This document shows positions 40,724 to 48,599 of a DNA stretch of 52,179 nucleotides, piece after piece. A model generated the notes under the pieces. It searched no databases and was not told where the DNA came from. It saw only the letters and a list, made by a program, of their open reading frames with translations. The position numbers and the translations under genes are program-made. Position 1 is the first letter of the stretch, and every line of letters begins with the position of its first letter. This stretch comes from an uncultured Bacteroidota bacterium (lineage in GTDB: Bacteria > Bacteroidota > Bacteroidia > Chitinophagales > Chitinophagaceae): contig CAIRYK010000039.1 of the NCBI GenBank assembly GCA_903882805.1, positions 1 to 52,179 of the forward strand, in the 5' to 3' direction.

Positions 40724-42037
40724 TTATTTTATTGCTATTTGCAAACCTGCTTGTTTTCTTATGCAAACATCCGATGTTTGTTTTTTTGTTGTTCGCAAAA
40801 ATTTGGTAAGCCAGTCAATAATTTCAATTGAATCATCATTGCTGCAAGACATGCGGCTATATACAATTGCCGATGAAAGCATTGTAACAATGCCTATAAA
40901 TATTATAGCAACATTATAGTTTATCAAATCAGCTAATATTCCAGTTAGTATAGCGCCTACAGCATAACCCAGATCACGCCACAACCTGAATATTCCTATG
41001 CTTTTTGCCCGGTCGAGTGGATGAGTGTTTTCAGCAATGGTTGCCAGAAAAGTAGGGTATACCATGGCAGTTCCCCAGCCTAATAGAATCGATAGAGCCA
41101 CGAAATGAAACATGGATACTGCAAAAGGCAAAAGCAAAAGTGCAAAACCCTGAAGCAACATACCTAAATACAACATGTCTTTTTTGCAAAATTTATCGGC
41201 CATTTTACCCGTCAACAATTGCCCTATTCCCCATACTGCCGGATATACTGCCGTAATAGCGCCTATTTGCAAAACCGAATAGCCCTTGGAAACGAGAATT
41301 ATTGGCAGTATTCCCCATACCATGCCATCATTTAAATTATTTACTAATCCAGCTTGCGTTACTGATCCCAAATTGCGATCCTTCCAGGATGTATCGCGAA
41401 AAATGCTTTTTAACCTTGGTGTGTTGCTACTAATCGCCTCTGATGCTTCGAACTTTTTTGTGTCTTTCACAAAAAATATGCTTCCTGTAAGTCCTAAAAA
41501 CACTAATGCTATACCAATGTAAAAAGGGTAGGGACGTAATCCATATTCGGAGGCTACCCATCCGGAAAGAAATGCTATGGCTGCTACAGATATATATCCG
41601 GCAAACTCATTCAAGCCCATAGCAAACCCTCGTTGCTTTTCACCCACAAGATCTATTTTCATAACTACCGTACTCGACCATGCAAGCCCTTGATTAATGC
41701 CCAACAGCACGTTAGCTACAATAATCCAATTCCAGGTAGGAGCATACATAAGCAATAATGGTACTGGAAGTCCGAATATCCAACCTGCAATCAGCAAATT
41801 GCTCCGGCCAAGCTTGTTTGCTAATGCGCCGGTAAAGTAGTTGGTCGCCGCTTTCACAATACCAAACACTACTATAAATGAAAGTATAGCAGTATTCACA
41901 GCTATCCCAAATTCATCTGCCGCTATCTGCGGTAAAAGCGACCGTTCTAAACCTACCATTCCGCCTACAAATCCATTGATCACAACCAGAAGACCAAACT
42001 GTTGCCAATTCTCTTTTAATCCTAATTTTACATGCAT
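40724..42037 (-). CDS. MFS transporter
   Basis: The 437-residue protein has about twelve membrane spans in two halves with a charged central loop (about 195-225, KDTKKFEASEA). The loop between spans 2 and 3 has NYFTGALANKLGRSN, a version of the MFS motif A, and GKMADKFCKKDMLY is the matching loop in the second half. It starts 16 bases after an ArsR-family regulator gene and is almost surely cotranscribed with it. The substrate is unknown. The pairing with ArsR suggests export of a toxic metal, metalloid or other compound. The tail of about 30 residues after the last span is charged and cytoplasmic. Confidence 0.9.
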   Translation of the reverse strand: MHVKLGLKENWQQFGLLVVINGFVGGMVGLERSLLPQIAADEFGIAVNTAILSFIVVFGIVKAATNYFTGALANKLGRSNLLIAGWIFGLPVPLLLMYAPTWNWIIVANVLLGINQGLAWSSTVVMKIDLVGEKQRGFAMGLNEFAGYISVAAIAFLSGWVASEYGLRPYPFYIGIALVFLGLTGSIFFVKDTKKFEASEAISSNTPRLKSIFRDTSWKDRNLGSVTQAGLVNNLNDGMVWGILPIILVSKGYSVLQIGAITAVYPAVWGIGQLLTGKMADKFCKKDMLYLGMLLQGFALLLLPFAVSMFHFVALSILLGWGTAMVYPTFLATIAENTHPLDRAKSIGIFRLWRDLGYAVGAILTGILADLINYNVAIIFIGIVTMLSSAIVYSRMSCSNDDSIEIIDWLTKFLRTTKKQTSDVCIRKQAGLQIAIK

Positions 42038-42053
42038 ATAAAAAGTGTAAGGA

Positions 42054-42386
42054 TTACTGAAGTATAAGGTTGTGCATTTCGCGCTGCTTCAACATTGCAT
42101 CCATCATAACAGATTTCATCAGCCCGCATGCTTCTGCCACTTTGCCCGATGATAGACTGTAATAGTTACATCTGCTATCTTTCCTTGTATTCAATATGCC
42201 TCCGGCAACCATCACAGACAAATGCTGGCTCAAATTTGATTTCAACCCACCTGTTATTGAAAGTATATCGCTAAAACACAACTCTTCTGCATGAAGCAAT
42301 TCTATCACCTCAAGGCGGAGTGGGTGTGCTATTGCCTTGCATACCTCTGCATGCAATTTATATATTTCCTTATCTTTACTCATCAC
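42054..42386 (-). CDS. ArsR-family transcriptional regulator
   Basis: The 110-residue product is a small winged-helix repressor. KAIAHPLRLEVIELLHAEELCFSDI is the usual start (given here in parts: AHPLRLEVIELL), GGLKSNLSQHLSVMVAGGIL is the recognition helix region, and RKDSRCNYYSL is the wing. A single Cys in ELCFSDI sits at the place of the ELCVCDL metal-binding motif of ArsR, which normally has two Cys, so classic arsenite sensing is doubtful. An in-frame ATG one codon on is equally possible as start. It probably represses its own operon, including the MFS gene, through the dyad at 42391-42424. Confidence 0.93.
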   Translation of the reverse strand: MMSKDKEIYKLHAEVCKAIAHPLRLEVIELLHAEELCFSDILSITGGLKSNLSQHLSVMVAGGILNTRKDSRCNYYSLSSGKVAEACGLMKSVMMDAMLKQREMHNLILQ

Positions 42387-42390
42387 AACA

Positions 42391-42424
42391 GTTCATTTGT
42401 TCATAAATTTATGAACTATTGAAC
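42391..42424. promoter_or_regulatory. Operator of the ArsR-MFS operon
   Basis: A perfect 18-base palindrome GTTCATAAATTTATGAAC (42399-42416) lies 12 bases before the ArsR start. A second pair of half sites, GTTCA (42391-42395) and TGAAC (42420-42424), is symmetric about the same centre. This fits binding by an ArsR-type dimer or by two stacked dimers. Confidence 0.7.
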
Positions 42425-42537
42425 AGCTTGCAAAAAATTTTATTGAGTTATATAACCGTACACAATCCTGAGAAAATAAAAATGCAATTTACGTGCCTTA
42501 CAAAGCATGCAAATCGCATTCAGAAAAGCAATGGAAT

Positions 42538-43263
42538 TTATTTCATTTCACTTTTCAACCATTTCACCAAGTCTTCCAGTTCGTTGGCACAGATTGTATT
42601 ACCTTCTGAGTATTCCTTATACGTTGCTTTCACGCCCAGCTTATCAAGATAGTTTATAGCATCTGTGGCATAATGGATTCCCAATACATTGTCGCTGTTG
42701 CCATGTGCAATAAACACCTTTAGCGTATTTAGTTTCCCTGAAGTTGGTATTATTGGCTTTACCTCGTCGAGCAACCTGCCGCTCAACACAGCGATACCTT
42801 TAATTTTATCGGGTCGGGTAAGCCCCACGCTGTAAGACATAATTGCCCCTTGACTGAAACCACATAAAAAGACCTGATTTTCATCGAAGTCGTGTAATTC
42901 TTTCAACTGGCTCAAAAACTGAAGTATTACGGTTCTGCTTTTTTCAGCTTGCCCTGCGTCTATTTTTGGCTTCCCTCCAGAAAAATCAACAGAGTACCAT
43001 GCATAGCTACCTACAGCTTGCGTATAGGGGGCTCTGGCAGCTATGACCAGAAAATTGTCCGGCAACTGATTAACGAACGAAAAAAGATCGTTTTCATTAC
43101 TTCCTACACCATGCAATAAAATCACTACAGGCGGATGCACAGTTTTCACTTTTGGCGCTCTGCACAGATAATGCAAAATTGGCTCGGTAACCTTAAGGTA
43201 ACTGCTTTTGGCCGGTACTGTCATAATTAAAAAACTAATCAGGGTTAATAATAAGCGCTTCAT
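42538..43263 (-). CDS. Exported carboxylesterase-like alpha/beta hydrolase
   Basis: The 241-residue product has a signal peptide (cleavage near VPAKSS, residue about 19) and a phospholipase/carboxylesterase (YpfH-like) fold. The oxyanion motif is LLHGVGSNEND, the nucleophile Ser137 is in GFSQGA, and Asp191 is in HGNSDNVL. The catalytic His that the family keeps in a GHTI-type motif is replaced by Asn222 (EYSEGNTICANEL; codon AAT). It may therefore be inactive on esters or use another base. Its ATG directly abuts the stop of the dioxygenase gene, so the two are coupled. Confidence 0.88.
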   Translation of the reverse strand: MKRLLLTLISFLIMTVPAKSSYLKVTEPILHYLCRAPKVKTVHPPVVILLHGVGSNENDLFSFVNQLPDNFLVIAARAPYTQAVGSYAWYSVDFSGGKPKIDAGQAEKSRTVILQFLSQLKELHDFDENQVFLCGFSQGAIMSYSVGLTRPDKIKGIAVLSGRLLDEVKPIIPTSGKLNTLKVFIAHGNSDNVLGIHYATDAINYLDKLGVKATYKEYSEGNTICANELEDLVKWLKSEMK

Positions 43264-44136
43264 TTATCCTATTTTAAAACATCTCATACTAATATTTGCA
43301 TACTGAAACCCTTCGTACAGGTACGTAATTGGCTCACTGGGCGCAGCAAAACCCAATGTATACAACATAGGCAGGTAGTGATCTTCAGTAGGTACAGATA
43401 TTAATGCGGCAGCGCCCAGCGTTTTATAATTCACCAACGAGGTAAAATCTCTGTTATCCAGTCGCTTTTTTACTAGGTCGTCAAACTCCAGCGCCCAGGA
43501 TTCTGTCTTGCCATTAATATTTTCCCAATCAAGCCTACCCAGATTGTGTACTATATTACCGCTCCCTATTATTAATACGCCCTTCTCTCTCATTTTTCTG
43601 AGCGCTTGCGCCATCTCGTAGTGTTTTGCAGGCGATTGGGTATAATCTATGCTCAGTTGAAAAACCGGTATATCTGCATTTGGGTACAAAAATTTTAGTA
43701 CTGTCCAAGCGCCATGGTCCAAACCCATTTTTACATCTTCAGTTACCCCTGGCAATAACTCTGCAACCTCTTTAGCCAAAGCTGGATGGCCCTTAGGTTC
43801 GTATTTGATATCAAACAATCTCCGGTCAAATCCACCAAAGTCATAAATTGCTTTAGGTGCAGGGTTAACCGATACGTAGGTACCTCTCGTTTCCCAGTGT
43901 GCAGAAATCATTATTATCGCATTTTGTTTTTGTATATATTTGCCAATACGCTGTAGCGATTGCGTAAAGGAATTATTGAATAACGCATTCATTGGGTGGC
44001 CATGACCAATGAACAATACAGGCATTTTCTCTGTTTTTGTAAAATGACTTGTGATAGCTTCTAGCGCCTGCACTTTAACGGTTGAGAACATAAGCGGAAC
44101 AGCCATTGCTTTTTTTAGAAAATCGGATCTATGCAT
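43264..44136 (-). CDS. Extradiol dioxygenase of the DODA (YgiD) family
   Basis: The 290-residue product belongs to the 4,5-DOPA-dioxygenase-like, class III extradiol group. The four metal-site histidines of YgiD are all kept: His45 (GHGHPMNAL), His80 (SAHWETRG), His197 (GNIVHNL) and His253 (TEDHYLPML), together with DHGAW at 140-144. The usual GHGSPMN has His in place of Ser (GHGHPMN). Before the domain it carries about 30 residues (MHRSDFLKKAMAVPLMFS) that look like a degenerate Tat-like or Sec leader, so the enzyme may be exported. It would open an aromatic catechol ring; the natural substrate is unknown. It is the first gene of a two-gene unit with the esterase-like gene. Confidence 0.9.
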   Translation of the reverse strand: MHRSDFLKKAMAVPLMFSTVKVQALEAITSHFTKTEKMPVLFIGHGHPMNALFNNSFTQSLQRIGKYIQKQNAIIMISAHWETRGTYVSVNPAPKAIYDFGGFDRRLFDIKYEPKGHPALAKEVAELLPGVTEDVKMGLDHGAWTVLKFLYPNADIPVFQLSIDYTQSPAKHYEMAQALRKMREKGVLIIGSGNIVHNLGRLDWENINGKTESWALEFDDLVKKRLDNRDFTSLVNYKTLGAAALISVPTEDHYLPMLYTLGFAAPSEPITYLYEGFQYANISMRCFKIG

Positions 44137-44152
44137 AACATTGTTTTATAAA

Positions 44153-44183
44153 GGTAGCCGTACCCAATGGGCAACCGGCTACC
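44153..44183 (-). terminator. Probable terminator after the SDR gene
   Basis: GGTAGCCG (44153-44160) and CGGCTACC (44176-44183) are exact complements. CCC and GGG inside can pair as well. On the minus strand the stem ends in TTTATAAAAC, ten bases past the SDR stop. Confidence 0.55.
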
Positions 44184-44193
44184 CATTAATTGA

Positions 44194-44946
44194 TTACTGA
44201 GCTAAATAACCGCCATCAACATTGTAATAAGAACCTGTTACAAACGAAGCCTTATCTGAATTAAGCCATAAAGCCAACTGAGCTACTTCGTCGGCAATGC
44301 CAAGTCGACCCATTGGGTGCATACCTTCCAATGCCTTTAGTGTGGCATTATCCAGGGCATTTGTGAGCAAGGGGGTAAGAATATAACCGGGTCCTACTGA
44401 ATTAATACGGATATTTTGTTTTGCATATTCCAGCGCTGAAGCTTCAGTTAGCCCTACAACGCCATGCTTGGCCGCTACATATGCAGCCGACCCAGGAGTA
44501 CCCACTTTACCTAAAATAGAAGCCATATTGACAATGCTACCGCCGCCAGATGCCAGTATTGCGGGTATCTGATACCGCATGCCATAAAATACACCCGACA
44601 AATTGATGGCAATTACTTTATCCCAACCGGCAATAGGGTAGTCGCCTACCGGACTTATCGGTCCGCCTATACCAGCGTTGTTAACGGCAATGTGTAATGC
44701 GCCGAATTGTTGCAATGCCTGATCTACAACTGCCTTGTTATCATCGGGTATAGAAGTGTCTACGTGCACAAAAACTGCATTGCCACTAGTTGCTGTTATC
44801 TCGGCGACGGTTTCTAGTCCGCCTTTTTCATCTACATCTGTAACTACTATTTTTGCGCCCTCTCTAGCATATAGTACAGCGATTGCCCTACCTATACCGG
44901 AACCGCCGCCGGTCACGATTGCTACTTTATTCTCTAACTGCTTCAT
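44194..44946 (-). CDS. Short-chain dehydrogenase/reductase
   Basis: The 250-residue product is a classical SDR. The nucleotide-binding motif GGGSGIGRA is at 13-21, the NNAG motif at 89-92, and the catalytic Ser143, Tyr156 and Lys160 are in place (NMASIL; AAYVAAKHG). Asp37 after the second strand (VVTDVDE) favours NAD(H) over NADP(H). Family members are often annotated glucose 1-dehydrogenase or FabG-like; the substrate is not deducible. It is cytoplasmic. It lies between the dioxygenase gene, from which a terminator separates it, and the Crp/Fnr gene, 220 bases upstream. Confidence 0.92.
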   Translation of the reverse strand: MKQLENKVAIVTGGGSGIGRAIAVLYAREGAKIVVTDVDEKGGLETVAEITATSGNAVFVHVDTSIPDDNKAVVDQALQQFGALHIAVNNAGIGGPISPVGDYPIAGWDKVIAINLSGVFYGMRYQIPAILASGGGSIVNMASILGKVGTPGSAAYVAAKHGVVGLTEASALEYAKQNIRINSVGPGYILTPLLTNALDNATLKALEGMHPMGRLGIADEVAQLALWLNSDKASFVTGSYYNVDGGYLAQ

Positions 44947-45166
44947 ACTTTTCCTATTTATTTGGGTTAAAACAAACTCATCTTCAAAACAAACTGGTGC
45001 AATGCCTAAAGGTTACCTAGTGTTACTGCCGTAGGTCGTCGGTCAAAACTGTAGCATAGTATACAACCAGAATCACTTTTCACTGGTGAACAAAGTTCTG
45101 GCATTGCCTACCGATATCCATTCACATAGGTTAATAAAAAAAGAGGGGAAATGTTAAAGTAAACGC

Positions 45167-45754
45167 CTATTTCCTGAGTAACCGTTCCTTTCTGATTCTG
45201 CTCAGTGATTGCGGCTTAATACCAAGGTAAGAGGCTATAAGGTATTGAGGAATACGCTGCAAAAAATCAGCATGTAGCGTTGAAAACTCCGCATACCTGT
45301 GTTCTGCATCTTCGCTATTTGTTTTCGCCAGCCGATACTGAAGTGAGACATACGCATTTTGAATTAACAATCTGAAAAATCGGTCAAATACCGGTATACT
45401 GTCACAGGCTGTCTGGAAGCGTTCTTTATCCAGCATAAGCACAGTGGTAGGCTCAAGGGCCTCGATACCATATAGCGCCTTACTGCCAGAAAAAAAACTA
45501 AATAAGTCAGAAATCCAGTGGCCCTCGAGCGCAAACTGAACAGCGTGCTTTTCTCCGGCTTCGTCTGTAATATAGGAATAGCAGGAACCTTCAGTCACAA
45601 AATAAATATACTTACACAACTTACCCTCTTCACCAAGGAGCTCCTTTTTATCGAAAGTTCTTTCAATTAAAAGACTCAAAAATGAAGCAATGTCTTCTTG
45701 CGCAATCGGTTTACCTATTGTCTTTTCGATATTTGCCTGTAATGACGCTACCAT
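45167..45754 (-). CDS. Crp/Fnr-family transcriptional regulator
   Basis: The 195-residue product has a cyclic-nucleotide-binding-like beta roll (about 25-115; ELLGEEGKLCKYIYFVTEGSC split by family gaps) and a short C-terminal HTH (LQRIPQYLIASYLGIKPQSLSRIRKERL). The ligand-binding Arg-Thr pocket of true Crp is not evident, as in most Bacteroidetes members, so a cAMP response should not be assumed. It may control the SDR gene, the next one on the same strand. Its promoter looks like TTG-N16-TACTTTTA. Confidence 0.9.
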   Translation of the reverse strand: MVASLQANIEKTIGKPIAQEDIASFLSLLIERTFDKKELLGEEGKLCKYIYFVTEGSCYSYITDEAGEKHAVQFALEGHWISDLFSFFSGSKALYGIEALEPTTVLMLDKERFQTACDSIPVFDRFFRLLIQNAYVSLQYRLAKTNSEDAEHRYAEFSTLHADFLQRIPQYLIASYLGIKPQSLSRIRKERLLRK

Positions 45755-45771
45755 ACATGAGTATCACTTTA

Positions 45772-45798
45772 TAAAAGTAGACAAAACTATCTTTACAA
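45772..45798 (-). promoter_or_regulatory. Probable promoter of the Crp/Fnr gene
   Basis: On the minus strand TTG (45798-45796) is followed after 16 bases by TACTTTTA (45779-45772), one base off the TAnnTTTG box. It lies 18 bases before the start codon. Confidence 0.4.
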
Positions 45799-46033
45799 TG
45801 TTCTCGGTATTATAAACACGGATCTGATCTCATTGATTTTGTAAGTCAATATGCTTTTATAAAGCTAAAATATATTTATACACTCAAAGACATAGCTAAT
45901 AACTTTTACATTCAAAAGCCCTTTTTGTTTTCCGGATATACGCTAAAAGATGCATATCTAAATCAAGAAATCAGGGTACGAACATCAGAAAAGTCAATAA
46001 CATTTCTGGGGAAACATGCTTTGAGATCTCAAA
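45799..46033. other. Intergenic stretch without recognisable gene
   Basis: This is most of a 343-base gap between the Crp/Fnr promoter and the VOC terminator. It is AT-rich, with no frame above about 20 codons that looks coding, and I see no RNA fold or repeat. Confidence 0.4.
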
Positions 46034-46075
46034 TAAAAAAAGCGAAAAACAAGTGTATTACCACTGTTTTTCGCT
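46034..46075 (-). terminator. Terminator of the VOC gene
   Basis: AGCGAAAAACA (46041-46051) pairs perfectly with TGTTTTTCGCT (46065-46075). On the minus strand the stem is followed by a T7 run (46040-46034 complement), a standard intrinsic terminator. Confidence 0.8.
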
Positions 46076-46097
46076 GCATCTTAGTGTTGACTATTGA

Positions 46098-46532
46098 CTA
46101 ACGAGGATTTGGAACATTAAACATCCAACGAATTCCAAAACGATCGAGGCAACAACCCCAATAACCCCAGAACTCCTGACGCATAGCGGCCATATCGCTA
46201 CCTCCAGCAGAAAGTGCGTTAAACAAGCGATCGGCTTCTTCCCTGCTGTCTGGCTCCAGATTGATGGTAGTGTTGTTACCAACCACTACTTTATGCCCCA
46301 TACTTTCCAGCATATCAGTTCCCATTATTTCAACGCCGGCCAAAATTGGTAGTGCGACATGCATAACGGCATTCATTTCGTTTTCTGGCAACGAGGGCGA
46401 ACCCGGCTGGGCAGGAAGATCTCTTATGTACATAATAGGGGCAGAAAATTCTGTGTTAAAAACAGAACGGTAATAGTTAAATGCCTCTTCGGTCTTGCAC
46501 TGAAAATTTAGGTAGATAGATACTTTTGCCAT
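46098..46532 (-). CDS. VOC/PhnB-like protein
   Basis: The 144-residue product is a vicinal oxygen chelate (glyoxalase-fold) protein of the PhnB/3-demethylubiquinone-methyltransferase-like group. Marks are the opening IYLNFQCKTEEAFNYYRSVF, MHVALPI, and the ending FWGYWGCCLDRFGIRWMFN. Members form domain-swapped dimers; most have no proven reaction. The metal-binding residues of glyoxalase are only partly present. It is a lone gene with a strong terminator and shows no link to its neighbours. Confidence 0.92.
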   Translation of the reverse strand: MAKVSIYLNFQCKTEEAFNYYRSVFNTEFSAPIMYIRDLPAQPGSPSLPENEMNAVMHVALPILAGVEIMGTDMLESMGHKVVVGNNTTINLEPDSREEADRLFNALSAGGSDMAAMRQEFWGYWGCCLDRFGIRWMFNVPNPR

Positions 46533-46717
46533 AACAATTGTGTTTTTTGTTGCATCAAAATTGAAGTTTTATTTTGTAACAAAAAGGGTGAATTCCGACC
46601 AATTTGAGGGTAAAATGCGGCAAACAGCTATAGGAATCAAAGCGTTGAATAACGTAGCTTTTTAAATGTGCAATAGCGCTACACTACTATTTTACATGAA
46701 TGAAGTGCCAAATATTG

Positions 46718-46725
46718 TATATTTG
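46718..46725 (+). promoter_or_regulatory. Probable -7 box of the propeller-gene pair
   Basis: TATATTTG matches TAnnTTTG and would start transcription near 46732, leaving a leader of about 60 bases before the first gene of the pair. No TTG is seen at -33. Confidence 0.45.
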
Positions 46726-46794
46726 ATTACTGATGGCGCTAAGTAGAATAACCCAAAACAATAGTATACCGCCTATACCTTAATATACTGCCAT

Positions 46795-48570
46795 ATGAAT
46801 AAAGTAAAATCTATAGCTACCTCCATCCTTATTTTTTTAGTAACACTTACAGGAATTACGAGTTATGGGCAATCCTGGGTATGGGCTAAATCGTCGGGCT
46901 GCAACAATAGTTGGGGAAATGAACTGGGAATGATTGCCTATGATGGTTACAGCGACATGCCGGGATTGTATGCCATAGGCGATAATATGGGCGATAGTGT
47001 TTGTGTGCCTCCATTTGTGATCCATAACACTGCCGACTCAATACAGTTGTTCATCATAAAATATGATACATCAGGACGAATATTATGGACTATTGAAAGC
47101 CAAAACGGACAATGTGGCCCCATGAACTACACTACCGATACCTTAGGTAATTTATTTGTATTAGGCGTATTGTATACAGATAGCGTATGGTTCGGTAGCC
47201 ATTTACTGACTAATCCAAACTATATACCAGGTGGATGGCTATACAAGAATCACTGTTATTTCTTTATGAAAATAGATCCTTATGGAAATATACAATGGAG
47301 TAAATGCGGCGGCAATATAGCAGAACGTGGAGAGATGCTCATTAGAGGGGGAATAGCGCTTGATGCACAACAAAATATTTACATAAGCGGTACGTTTGAC
47401 GACTCAATATTAAATATCGACGGACACATTTTTACTAATGTACATGCTGATTCGGGCGATATTTTTCTGATAAAGTATGATACGGGAAGAAATTATGTAT
47501 GGGGAAAAACCTTCGGCGGCGTAGGCGACGAGCACGGGCAACGAATGCTCATTGGAAAAAATAACAGAATATACCAGACTGGGTGGTTTAATTCTCCAAC
47601 AGTGTCATTCGGTTCGATAACACTTACCTTAACAGGTACAAATTTCGGATTAATAAGAAACATATTTTTGACGGAATATGATACTGACGGTAATGTTATT
47701 TGGTCGAGAAATCCACGGGGCAGCGCTTACAATTTAGCATTTACAATAGATACACATGATAACCTATACCTTGGGGGCGGCGTGTACGACACCTCAATTT
47801 CCTTTGGAACTCATAGTTATTCGCACCCCGACCTTTGGTGGGGCGCATTTTTAGTAAAATACGATACATCCGGGGCCGATTTATGGGTAAATTATTTGTA
47901 TCCACTTACACATACTACAAGCGGGGGTATTAGAAATAGGTTTTATGAAATTGCCGTTGATCCCTGCGACAATGTTTGGGCTACTGGAGAATTAATGAGA
48001 GATTCTATAGGAATGAATGGTACAACGCTATTTTCTACTAGATCTTCAGGTTCTGACCCATTTATTTTTGTCGGTTTTAATTCATCGGGCGCATTGTTGC
48101 AAGCTAGTTATTACAACTCTGGAGGCGATGATAATGCAGGTATTGTATCAGATTGTCTGGGAAATATCTATGTTGCAGGCGATGTACGTGAATCAACCCG
48201 AATGGGAGCATTTACCCTGCGTAATTATACCGGGGCCGAAAATATGTTTGTAGCAAAATACAACACCGGCTTAGGATGCTCCGGGATTTGCCCTATATCA
48301 GGTTCACTTGGTGTTAAAGAGCAAGGAACACAAAATACAATTAGCATCTTCCCAAATCCTGCCTCAACCACCCTAACCGTTCAGATTTCCGATAATAACC
48401 TAGCAACAACAATGGAAATTTTAGATATTACTGGAAGAGTTTGTGGAAAACATACTATTACAGCCGCTACAGCAACTATATCTGTAGCCAATTTAACTCC
48501 GGGCTTGTACGTTTACAAGTTTCGAACCACAGGCAATATCGTTACCGGTAAATTAATAATTGAGCGATAA
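46795..48570 (+). CDS. Secreted beta-propeller-like protein with T9SS sorting domain (copy 1)
   Basis: The 591-residue product has a signal peptide (cleavage near SYGQS, residue about 26), then a series of about 50-residue repeats of the SBBP type: IIKYDTSGRILW, KIDPYGNIQWSK, LIKYDTGRNYVWGKTFG, LTEYDTDGNVIWSR, LVKYDTSGADLWVN. These probably fold as a beta-propeller. The last 80 residues are a T9SS type A sorting domain (ISIFPNPASTTLTVQ to LIIER). Function is unknown. The next gene is a close paralog over its whole length, 29 bases downstream. Confidence 0.88.
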   Translation: MNKVKSIATSILIFLVTLTGITSYGQSWVWAKSSGCNNSWGNELGMIAYDGYSDMPGLYAIGDNMGDSVCVPPFVIHNTADSIQLFIIKYDTSGRILWTIESQNGQCGPMNYTTDTLGNLFVLGVLYTDSVWFGSHLLTNPNYIPGGWLYKNHCYFFMKIDPYGNIQWSKCGGNIAERGEMLIRGGIALDAQQNIYISGTFDDSILNIDGHIFTNVHADSGDIFLIKYDTGRNYVWGKTFGGVGDEHGQRMLIGKNNRIYQTGWFNSPTVSFGSITLTLTGTNFGLIRNIFLTEYDTDGNVIWSRNPRGSAYNLAFTIDTHDNLYLGGGVYDTSISFGTHSYSHPDLWWGAFLVKYDTSGADLWVNYLYPLTHTTSGGIRNRFYEIAVDPCDNVWATGELMRDSIGMNGTTLFSTRSSGSDPFIFVGFNSSGALLQASYYNSGGDDNAGIVSDCLGNIYVAGDVRESTRMGAFTLRNYTGAENMFVAKYNTGLGCSGICPISGSLGVKEQGTQNTISIFPNPASTTLTVQISDNNLATTMEILDITGRVCGKHTITAATATISVANLTPGLYVYKFRTTGNIVTGKLIIER

Positions 48571-48599
48571 TTTTAGTATTACATCAATAAACCCTACGT

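Noticed and set aside
40646-40831. 61-codon plus-strand frame
   Set aside because: Overlaps the end of the MFS gene on the other strand and has a Cys-rich shadow composition.
44999-45107. Distant inverted repeat GCAATGCC/GGCATTGC and the dyad TTCAC-TG-GTGAA near 45079-45090 in the SDR leader
   Set aside because: The arms are short and about 90 bases apart in the first case, and the second is only five bases; neither is beyond chance without further support.
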